Source: Clostridia bacterium (GTDB lineage: Bacteria > Bacillota_A > Clostridia > Christensenellales > Aristaeellaceae). Taken from it: DNA of 9,479 nucleotides. This document shows positions 1 to 5,565 of the stretch, one piece after another. The notes below the pieces were generated by a model, which saw nothing but the letters and a program-made list of their open reading frames with translations, ran no database searches and was not told the origin of the DNA. The stretch's first letter is position 1. Each line of letters starts with the position of its first letter. Position numbers and translations under genes: made by a program. Location: assembly GCA_017412025.1 (NCBI GenBank), contig JAFQOY010000009.1, positions 1 through 9,479 on the forward strand, given 5' to 3'.

Positions 1-52
1 TCCGTTTATTATACATTTGTATATCTGGAAAGTCAATCCATTCGCCTTTTTG

Positions 53-81
53 GGCAGCACGGCGACAGCCGTGACGGAGGG
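53..81 (+). repeat. Partial copy of the GCACGGC/GCCGTG hairpin repeat
   Basis: This stretch carries the stem CACGGC (58-63) and GCCGTG (68-73) around a GACA loop, then ACGGAGGG. It matches the 3' half of the elements at 287-371 and 411-496, with one extra base in the loop (GACA instead of GCA). The usual GAGGGAGTG end is replaced by GAGGGCGTA, so the copy looks degenerate or truncated. Confidence 0.6.
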
Positions 82-96
82 CGTATGTCCTTCCTT

Positions 97-227
97 CACT
101 CCCTCAGTCAGCTTCGCTGACAGCATTCCGGAGAACTCGCATAGTCGCGCAAGCGCTCCTTGCGATTCTCCACGCTCCGCTTCGCTGTTTCGCCCGCAGG
201 GCGCGCTCAGCTGCGGTGCCTGCAAGA
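97..227 (+). repeat. Hairpin-array repeat, copy 1
   Basis: The unit starts with CACTCCCTC and holds several stems in series. GTCAGC/GCTGAC closes over TTC (107-121). GGAGAA plus TCGCA (130-141) pairs with TGCGA plus TTCTCC (161-171) around the 19-nt core TAGTCGCGCAAGCGCTCCT (142-160). CGCCC/GGGCG follows near 191-203. Bases 97-192 match 9259-9354 at 94 of 96 positions, and the closing part, about 197-227, matches the last 31 nt of the window. No open frame in it looks like a protein. It is a non-coding dispersed repeat; its family name is unknown to me. Confidence 0.8.
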
Positions 228-286
228 GGGAGCCTTCAAAAAGCCCCTTTACTCTCAAACCTTCTCCTCTGTTCCGCTGCTTTTCA

Positions 287-371
287 GATGGCTGGTTTCT
301 GCTTTCGCAGAACAGCTTTGCTGCCTCCCTCCTGAGGGAGGTGGCACGGCGCAGCCGTGACGGAGGGAGTG
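287..371 (+). repeat. 85-bp hairpin repeat, copy A
   Basis: The element contains an 8-bp stem CCTCCCTC/GAGGGAGG (324-341) and a second stem CACGGC/GCCGTG (345-359) with loop GCA, and ends in GAGGGAGTG. It matches 6741-6825 in inverted orientation at 81 of 85 positions without gaps. Its last 48 nt (324-371) match 449-496 with two differences. The terminal GAGGGAGTG is the reverse complement of the CACTCCCTC that starts the neighbouring units at 97 and 411. I read this as a small non-autonomous dispersed element (MITE- or REP-like); no transposase is present in the window. Confidence 0.8.
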
Positions 372-410
372 TACTGTGCACACCATGTCGGACGGTGCAT
401 TTGCCTTTTT

Positions 411-496
411 CACTCCCTCAGTCTCGCTTTGCAAAAACAAGATTTGCGCCTCCCTCCTGAGGGAGGCAGCACGGCGCAGCCGTGACGGAGGGAGTG
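411..496 (+). repeat. 86-bp element with 9-bp terminal inverted repeats
   Basis: CACTCCCTC (411-419) and GAGGGAGTG (488-496) form perfect 9-bp terminal inverted repeats. The interior has the CCTCCCTC/GAGGGAGG and CACGGC/GCCGTG stems in the same order as copy A. The left end, CACTCCCTCAGTC, equals the first 13 nt of the 97-227 unit, so the element looks like a hybrid of the two repeat types. I see no target-site duplication at the edges. It ends 84 nt before the rqcH start. Confidence 0.7.
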
Positions 497-580
497 TTCC
501 GCGTCCTGTTCCTTTGTCGTCACGCTGCTGCAATCCATCCAGTATCATCGATTATGTCATACTCCAAGGAGGAATCCCCC

Positions 581-2329
581 ATGCCCATGGACGGCGTTAT
601 GCTCGGCTATGTCGTGCGCGAGCTTCACGATACCCTCATGGACGGACGCGTTGACCGCGTCATCCAGCCCGAACGGGACGAAATCCATCTGCTCATCCGC
701 GCAAAGGGGCAGAACCACCGCCTCGTGCTCAGCGCATCGGCCAACGCCGCGCGCATCCACCTGAGCGCGCACAGCAAGACCGGCCCGATGGAGCCGCCGA
801 TGTTCTGCATGCTGCTGCGCAAATACCTTACTTCCGGGCGCGTGCAGGGCGTGCGGCGCATCGCCGGCGACCGCATCGCGGAGATCGATATTCAGGCGCT
901 CAGCGAGCTGGGCGACCCCGTCACCCGCACGCTCGTCATCGAGATCATGGGCCGCCATTCCAACATCATCCTGCGCTCCGGCACGGGCACGATCATCGAC
1001 GCGGCGCGCCACATCGGCGAGGACATCTCCCGCGTGCGCCAGGTGCTGCCCGGCCTGCCATATGCCTATCCGCCCTCGCAGGGCAAGCTGAACCCCGAAA
1101 CCGCCGCGCAGGCGGACATCGCGCAGCGCCTTACTGAGACCGGCGGCAAGCTTGACAAGGCCGTCGGCGCGATCCTCGCGGGCTTTTCGCCCCAGGCCGC
1201 GCGCGAGGCGTGCGCGCGCATGGGCTATGACGGCGCGTCCCTCGTGCAGGAGCTTGACGTGGGCGAGGTTTCCGCCCGCCTGCACGATTATCTGACCGCC
1301 ATGCCGGATATGGGCCCCTGCGTCACGCTGCACAGCGAGGGCGGCTCGCCCACGGACGTCTATCCCTTCTATCCGCTGCACCTTGAGCCCCAGCACTATA
1401 CAGAGCATCCGCAGGGCCCCAGCGCCGCGCTCGACGCGTTCTTCTACGAGCGCGACCGCCGCGAGCGCATGAACCAGCGCGCCTCCTCCCTCGCGCACAC
1501 GCTCAAAAACCACATCGAGCGCTGTGAAAAGAAGATCGCGATACAGAGCGAGGCGCTGGAGGGCGCGGCCAGGATGGAGGAATACCGCCAGAAGGGCGAG
1601 CTGATTCAGGCGAACCTCTACCGGCTCAAAAAGGGCGAGCCCGTCGCCCGGGTTGAAAACTTCTACGATGAAAACTATGCGCCCGTCGACATCCCGATGG
1701 ACGTCTCCCTCTCCCCGGCGCAGAACGCGCAGCGCTACTTCAAGCTCTATCAGAAAGCGCGCGGCGCGCGCACCCTCGCCGCCGAGCAGAAGGCGAAGGC
1801 CGAGCAGGAGCTTGAATACCTCGAGCAGATGGAGGACGACCTGCGCAAGTGCGCCGACGCGGCGGGTCTTGCCGAGCTGCGCGCGATGCTGGAAAAGTCC
1901 GGCCACGTCCGCGCCGTCGCCTCCCGCGTCAAGCAGCGCAGGGAAGCGCCGTCCCAGCCGATGAAGTTCCTCTCCTCGGACGGGATCGAAATCGAGGTCG
2001 GCAAGAACGCCCTGCAGAACGAGCGCCTGACCATGGGCGCAAGGGGCGAGGAGACCTGGCTGCACGCGCAGAAGATGCCCGGCAGCCACGTGATCGTGCA
2101 CACGACGGACGCCGTGCCGGAAAAGACGCTTGAGGAGGCGGCCATGCTCGCCGCGTATTACTCCAAGGGCGTGCGCTCCAGCCTCGTGCCCATCGACGTG
2201 ACGCTGCGCCGCTACATCAAAAAGCCCGGCGGCACGCCGGCAGGCTTCGTCATCTACACGCATCAGAAGACGCTCTACATCACGCCCGACGAGGCGGCGG
2301 TCAGGCGGATCCGGTGCGTGAGGGAATAA
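581..2329 (+). CDS. rqcH: RqcH / NFACT-family ribosome quality control factor
   Basis: RqcH binds the 50S subunit obstructed by peptidyl-tRNA and recruits Ala-tRNA so that stalled chains gain C-terminal alanine tails for degradation; older names are FbpA and fibronectin-binding protein. The 582-aa product matches the usual length of about 570. The NFACT-N domain fills roughly residues 1-275 and includes EPPMFCMLLRKYL near 71-83 and EIMGRHSNIIL. The DR pair at residues 97-98 falls at the position known from Bacillus RqcH to be needed for tRNA binding. Long helices near 282-345 and 380-425 form the coiled-coil arm around the conserved FYDENYAPVDIP. The NFACT-R (DUF814) domain occupies about 461-575, with WLHAQKMPGSHVIV and AAYYSK. 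The start at 581 is chosen because AAGGAGGA lies 7 nt upstream and MPMDG aligns with the family N-terminus; an in-frame ATG at 482 lies in repeat DNA. The gene is intact and stands alone. Confidence 0.95.
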   Translation: MPMDGVMLGYVVRELHDTLMDGRVDRVIQPERDEIHLLIRAKGQNHRLVLSASANAARIHLSAHSKTGPMEPPMFCMLLRKYLTSGRVQGVRRIAGDRIAEIDIQALSELGDPVTRTLVIEIMGRHSNIILRSGTGTIIDAARHIGEDISRVRQVLPGLPYAYPPSQGKLNPETAAQADIAQRLTETGGKLDKAVGAILAGFSPQAAREACARMGYDGASLVQELDVGEVSARLHDYLTAMPDMGPCVTLHSEGGSPTDVYPFYPLHLEPQHYTEHPQGPSAALDAFFYERDRRERMNQRASSLAHTLKNHIERCEKKIAIQSEALEGAARMEEYRQKGELIQANLYRLKKGEPVARVENFYDENYAPVDIPMDVSLSPAQNAQRYFKLYQKARGARTLAAEQKAKAEQELEYLEQMEDDLRKCADAAGLAELRAMLEKSGHVRAVASRVKQRREAPSQPMKFLSSDGIEIEVGKNALQNERLTMGARGEETWLHAQKMPGSHVIVHTTDAVPEKTLEEAAMLAAYYSKGVRSSLVPIDVTLRRYIKKPGGTPAGFVIYTHQKTLYITPDEAAVRRIRCVRE

Positions 2330-2355
2330 CAGCAGATTCCGTTTCACTGCGAAAA

Positions 2356-2385
2356 GGCGGCGGGCTGAGTCAGCCCGCCCTACGG
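2356..2385 (-). repeat. CGTAGGG-type palindromic repeat, copy 1
   Basis: Read on the minus strand it is CGTAGG followed by stem GGCGGGCT/AGCCCGCC with loop GACTC; the stem occupies 2359-2379. It lies 27 nt after the rqcH stop and may cap that transcript, but no T-run follows on the plus strand, so I do not call it a terminator. It is the inverted partner of the copy at 2443-2470. Confidence 0.65.
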
Positions 2386-2442
2386 TGATACTCGCCGCTT
2401 TGCCTTCCTTCCTGTAAGGATTCATCCCCCTTTGCTCTCCGG

Positions 2443-2470
2443 CGTAGGGCGGCCTGACCCCAGGCCGCCG
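2443..2470 (+). repeat. CGTAGGG-type palindromic repeat, copy 2
   Basis: CGTAGG leads into stem GGCGGCCT (2448-2455) and AGGCCGCC (2462-2469) with loop GACCCC. It has the same layout as the copy at 2356-2385 in the opposite orientation. The stem differs by one base on each arm, and the two changes preserve pairing. Confidence 0.65.
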
Positions 2471-2483
2471 CGCTTTCTGCCTT

Positions 2484-2508
2484 CCGCCTTCGGGCGGGAA
2501 CCGGTTCC
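2484..2508. other. UUCG-capped hairpin abutting a 12-bp palindrome
   Basis: CCGCC-TTCG-GGCGG (2484-2497) is a C(UUCG)G tetraloop hairpin, an unusually stable RNA fold when read on the plus strand. The perfect palindrome GGAACCGGTTCC (2497-2508) directly follows it. Together they may mark the 3' end or processing point of the rqcH transcript. No T-run follows, and the function is unproven. Confidence 0.4.
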
Positions 2509-2542
2509 TCCCCGCAAGACATCTGACATGCAGACAGACAGC

Positions 2543-2577
2543 AAAAATCCGCCGCCTCCGAATGGAAGCGGCGGATT
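2543..2577 (-). terminator. Intrinsic terminator of the ABC transporter operon
   Basis: A perfect 10-bp stem, AATCCGCCGC (2546-2555) with GCGGCGGATT (2568-2577), encloses a 12-nt loop. On the minus strand the stem runs straight into TTTTT (complement of 2543-2547). It lies 28 nt past the permease stop. On the plus strand the hairpin is followed only by ATTAATTATT-like sequence, so it would be a weak terminator for rqcH. Confidence 0.85.
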
Positions 2578-2605
2578 AATTATTCCCATGATTACACGAT
2601 CCCGA

Positions 2606-4267
2606 TTACACGATCTTGACCTTGCCCTTCGTCGCGCGGAAGACGATGAGCATGGAGATCACCGTCGTCACCGAGAGGATGGTCGCCAGCGCGGCGGCGG
2701 TGCCGTCGCTCATGCGCACAACCTCCTGATAGATCGCGACCGCGATGGTCGAGGTCTTGCCGGAATAGAGCATGATGGAGCTGGAAAGCTCGTTGATGCA
2801 GGTGATCCAGCTGAGCACCGCGCCGGACATCACGCCCGGCAGCATCATGCGCGCCGTCATCGTGAAGAACGTCTTCATCGGGGACACGCCCAGGTTGATG
2901 GACGCCTCCTCCACCGACGGATCCATCTGATACAGGAACGCGCTGCCCGAGCGCACGGTGTAGGGCAGCTTGCGCACGACGTAGGAGATGATCATGATCG
3001 CCGCCGTGCCCACGAGGATGACGGGCTTGCGGTTGAAGGCGACGATGAGGCCGATGCCCAGCACGCTGCCCGGGATGACGTACGGGAACATGATCAGCGT
3101 GTCGATGATGCTGGCCGCCTTGCCCTTCTTGCGCACGAGCACGTAGGAGATCAGGATGCCGAAGATGACGATGAACACGATCGCCACAAGCGAGAACGCG
3201 TAGGTGTTGAAGATGTTCTGCCCGAGGCGGCTGAGGATGGCGCGGTAGTTGTTGAGGTTGACGCCCTGGATCATGCCCGAGAAGCTGCGCTCCACGAACG
3301 ACTGGCAGATCACCACGATCTGCGGCAGCAGCGCGAGGAACACGACGACATACACCGGCAGCGACGCGACAAAGCGCTTAAAACCGTGCAGCTCCGTCTC
3401 CTGCGGCGGGCGCAGCGTACTCATGGTGTAGTTCTTCTTCTCCACCACCAGCTTCTGCAGCGCCAGCATGACCATCGAGCAGGCGACGATGATCACCGAC
3501 AGCGCGGAGGCCATGAACGGGTCGGTCGCGCTCTCGGACATGTACTCGTTGTACACCAGCACCGGCAGCACCGTATATCCCTCGCCCAGCAGCATCGGCG
3601 TGCCGAAGTCGGCCAGACAGGTCATGAACACCATGATGCAGCCCGCCAGAATCGAGGGCAGCACCACCGGCAGCGTGACGGTGAGGATGCGGCGCAGCTT
3701 GTTCATGCCCAGGTTTTCGGCCGCCTCCTCAAGCGAGGCGTCGATGCTGTTCATCGCGCCGGACGTGTACAGATACACATACGGGAACAGGTGCAGCACG
3801 AACACGAATATGATGCCGTTTCTGCCGTATATCGTGGGCGCCGTCCATCCGATCTTGCTAAAGAGCTGCGCGAGCAGACCGTTTCGGCCCAGCAGCACGA
3901 TCCAGGAATACGCGCCGATGAACGGCGGGCTCATCAGCGAGAGGATGATCAGCACATGCAGGAAATTCTTGCCCGGCACGTTGTAGCGCGTCATCACGTA
4001 GGCGATGAACACGCCGATGATGCACGCAAAGAGCGTCGTGAACGAACAGATGACCAGCGAGCGCAGGAGCGTGCGGTAGTAATACTTTTTCGTGAAGAAG
4101 CGGTTGAAGTTGTAGAGCGTCATCCCCTCCACCTTGCTGGAGAAGACGGACTTGGTGAGGATCGTGTAGAACGGATAGATGATGAACAGGCACAGGCTCA
4201 CCAGCACGATGACCTTGACGAAGAACCAGAAGTCAAGCCTGATCTTCCGGCGCGGAGCGGACGTCAC
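2606..4267 (-). CDS. ABC transporter permease with two fused transmembrane halves (AfuB/FbpB type)
   Basis: This is the membrane channel of an importer. The 553-aa protein holds two BPD_transp_1 domains in tandem, so a single chain can supply both halves. Each half carries the EAA loop that docks on the ATPase: EEAAENLG near residues 180-187 followed by LPVVLP, and EEASINLG near 453-460 followed by MLPGVM. Hydrophobic helices start near residues 17, 68, 102, 152, 198, 253, 303, 355, 391, 414, 476 and 525. The start is GTG at 4267, overlapping the ATPase TGA by 4 nt (GTGA), with GGAGGAGGT 9 nt upstream; this arrangement suggests translational coupling. The fused layout is typical of ferric-iron (FbpB, BitB), AfuB and some phosphonate importers. 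The substrate cannot be read from the permease. Confidence 0.92.
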   Translation of the reverse strand: MTSAPRRKIRLDFWFFVKVIVLVSLCLFIIYPFYTILTKSVFSSKVEGMTLYNFNRFFTKKYYYRTLLRSLVICSFTTLFACIIGVFIAYVMTRYNVPGKNFLHVLIILSLMSPPFIGAYSWIVLLGRNGLLAQLFSKIGWTAPTIYGRNGIIFVFVLHLFPYVYLYTSGAMNSIDASLEEAAENLGMNKLRRILTVTLPVVLPSILAGCIMVFMTCLADFGTPMLLGEGYTVLPVLVYNEYMSESATDPFMASALSVIIVACSMVMLALQKLVVEKKNYTMSTLRPPQETELHGFKRFVASLPVYVVVFLALLPQIVVICQSFVERSFSGMIQGVNLNNYRAILSRLGQNIFNTYAFSLVAIVFIVIFGILISYVLVRKKGKAASIIDTLIMFPYVIPGSVLGIGLIVAFNRKPVILVGTAAIMIISYVVRKLPYTVRSGSAFLYQMDPSVEEASINLGVSPMKTFFTMTARMMLPGVMSGAVLSWITCINELSSSIMLYSGKTSTIAVAIYQEVVRMSDGTAAALATILSVTTVISMLIVFRATKGKVKIV

Positions 4268-5337
4268 CTTGAGAGCACCTCCTCCGCCTCGTCATAGAGG
4301 CTGATGCGCGCAGCGTCAAAGCTGATGTGGACGCGCTCGCCCGCCTCGTGCACGTCGGTCGTGTCCTTGGTGTATTCGTTGATGATGAGCATCTGCCCGT
4401 CGTCAAGCTCCACCTCGTACTCGATGAAGTCGCCAAGGAACGTGGAGAAGAGCACCCTGCCCGGCATGCCCGTCTCCGAGAAGAAGAGCTGCTCCGGGCG
4501 CGCGGAGAGCTTCGCCGCGCCGGTGTACTGCCTGCGCACGGGCACGTCGATGTCCAGCTCGCCCCTGATCGAGACGCGCGCGGTCTTTCCGTCGCACGCC
4601 GTCACCTCGCAGCTCAGGAAGTTGCTCACGCCGATGAAGCCCGCGACGAACGGGTTCTCCGGCTTGGCATAGATCTCGCTGGGCGTGCCGATCTGCATGA
4701 TCTTGCCCTGATTCATGACGGCGATGCGGTCGGAGATGGCCAGCGCCTCCTCCTGATCGTGGGTGACGTAGATCGTGGTGATGCCAAGGCGCCTCTGCAG
4801 CTTCTTGATGATGGAGCGCATCTGCACGCGGAGCTTCGCGTCGAGGTTGGAAAGCGGCTCGTCCATCAGCAGCACGCTCGGCTCGATGACGAACGCGCGC
4901 GCCAGCGCCACGCGCTGCTGCTGTCCGCCGGAGAGCTCGCTGGGCTTGCGCTTTGCAAGCGGCAGGATCTGCACCAGCTCAAGCGCCTCCTGCACGCGCT
5001 TTTCCATCTCGGCCTTCTTCACGCCGCGCGCCTTCAGGCCGTAGGCCACGTTCTCCTCCACCGTCAGGTGCGGGAAGATGGCGTAATTCTGAAAGACCAT
5101 GCCGATGTCGCGCTTGTGCGCCGGCACGTCGTTGATGCGCTTGTCGCCGAAGAAAAAATCGCCGCCCTCGATGGAGTTAAAGCCGGCGATCATGCGCAGC
5201 AGCGTCGTCTTGCCGCAGCCGGACGGGCCCAGAAGCGTGAAAAACTCGCCCTCTTTGATGTGCACGGATACGCCGTGCAGCGCGGTAAAATCGCCGTAGC
5301 GCTTGACTGCGTCGCGGATAATGACTTCGTTGCTCAT
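4264..5337 (-). CDS. ABC transporter ATP-binding protein (FbpC/AfuC/PotA type)
   Basis: This is the ATPase that powers the neighbouring permease at the inner face of the membrane. The 357-aa protein has Walker A GPSGCGKTT (37-45), Q-loop Q83 in VFQNYAIFPH, signature LSGGQ (135-139), Walker B VLLMDE (155-160), the D-loop SNLD and the switch histidine in VTHD (H193). All catalytic residues are present. The C-terminal stretch, about 230-355, including the SARPEQLFF segment, fits a TOBE-type regulatory domain, and the length is usual for this class. Translation starts at ATG 5337 behind a moderate AAGAGGAA site. A 228-nt gap containing hairpins separates it from the binding-protein gene, while it overlaps the permease gene by 4 nt. 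The class covers Fe(III), polyamine, phosphonate and sugar-phosphate importers, so no gene symbol is given. Confidence 0.95.
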   Translation of the reverse strand: MSNEVIIRDAVKRYGDFTALHGVSVHIKEGEFFTLLGPSGCGKTTLLRMIAGFNSIEGGDFFFGDKRINDVPAHKRDIGMVFQNYAIFPHLTVEENVAYGLKARGVKKAEMEKRVQEALELVQILPLAKRKPSELSGGQQQRVALARAFVIEPSVLLMDEPLSNLDAKLRVQMRSIIKKLQRRLGITTIYVTHDQEEALAISDRIAVMNQGKIMQIGTPSEIYAKPENPFVAGFIGVSNFLSCEVTACDGKTARVSIRGELDIDVPVRRQYTGAAKLSARPEQLFFSETGMPGRVLFSTFLGDFIEYEVELDDGQMLIINEYTKDTTDVHEAGERVHISFDAARISLYDEAEEVLSR

Positions 5338-5404
5338 GTGTATCGTTCCTCTTTTCTTTGTCTGGGGCGAAAGCCCGCGGCCACTGCGCCCGGCCTTCGC
5401 GTTT

Positions 5405-5435
5405 CCCTGTAGGGGAGGGGCTCTGCTCCTCCCCC
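5405..5435 (+). repeat. GTAGGGG-type palindromic repeat, copy 3
   Basis: CCCTGTAG is followed by a near-perfect hairpin: GGGGAGGGGC pairs with GCTCCTCCCC around TCT, with one G-T pair. It lies between the binding-protein and ATPase genes and faces copy 4 at 5458-5489 in inverted orientation, so the two could also pair with each other. Confidence 0.6.
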
Positions 5436-5457
5436 TTTGATGCGCTGCACGCGTTCA

Positions 5458-5489
5458 GGGCGGAGCAGAGCCCCGCCCCTACGGCAGGG
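5458..5489 (-). repeat. GTAGGGG-type palindromic repeat, copy 4
   Basis: On the minus strand it reads CCGTAGG, then arms GGGCGGGGC and GCTCCGCCC around TCT, with the same single G-T pair as copy 3. Against copy 3 the fourth stem position changes from A-T to C-G on both arms. It shares the CGTAGGG lead-in with the copies at 2356-2385 and 2443-2470. Confidence 0.6.
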
Positions 5490-5524
5490 ATGCTATGATT
5501 TTCATTTCGGGCAGAAAACCAAAT

Positions 5525-5551
5525 CAAGGGGGACACCGAGTGTCCCCCTTG
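5525..5551 (-). terminator. Hairpin after the solute-binding protein gene (terminator or attenuator)
   Basis: A perfect 12-bp stem, CAAGGGGGACAC (5525-5536) with GTGTCCCCCTTG (5540-5551), closes over a CGA loop 14 nt past the stop of the binding-protein gene. On the minus strand it is followed by ATTTGGTTTTCT, which is T-rich but interrupted. That fits a leaky terminator letting the binding protein be made in excess over the ATPase and permease, as is common in such operons. It could also protect the upstream mRNA from 3' decay. Confidence 0.6.
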
Positions 5552-5565
5552 CACATCGCGACGGA

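Larger units (their letters stand above)
1..580. other. Gene-free, repeat-filled region upstream of rqcH
   Basis: I see no credible gene here; the open frames that cross it translate repeat DNA and resemble no protein family. It opens with a short AT-rich palindrome, TATACA-TT-TGTATA at 10-23, which stands out against the GC-rich surroundings and could be part of a promoter or operator for something off the left edge. Four repeat units follow, at 53-81, 97-227, 287-371 and 411-496, each rich in short hairpins. The remaining stretch, 497-580, is the immediate leader of rqcH. It holds a possible -10 (TATCAT, 543-548) without a convincing -35, and the AAGGAGGA ribosome binding site at 566-573. 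Confidence 0.75.

Noticed and set aside
17..460. Possible small gene in the opening repeat block
   Set aside because: The frame consists of translated hairpin repeats also found non-coding elsewhere in the window, with no protein similarity or ribosome binding site.
1..540. CRISPR array
   Set aside because: Repeats are of unequal length and irregular spacing, with internal hairpins, no uniform spacers and no cas gene.
482..580. 33-residue N-terminal extension of RqcH from an upstream ATG
   Set aside because: It falls in repeat DNA and leader, has no homology to the family N-terminus, and a strong ribosome site sits just before 581.
2359..2379. Intrinsic terminator for rqcH
   Set aside because: The palindrome has almost no loop and is followed by CTACGG rather than a T-run; it fits the dispersed palindromic repeat family better.
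557..2425. Long open frame on the minus strand opposite rqcH
   Set aside because: It is rich in R, A, H and L with no recognisable domain, lies opposite a conserved gene, and is the expected antisense shadow of GC-rich codons.
2432..4297. 621-codon open frame on the plus strand across the permease
   Set aside because: The product is a low-complexity H, R, D, E and Q mix, as expected opposite a GC-rich membrane-protein gene; the minus-strand product is a clear permease.
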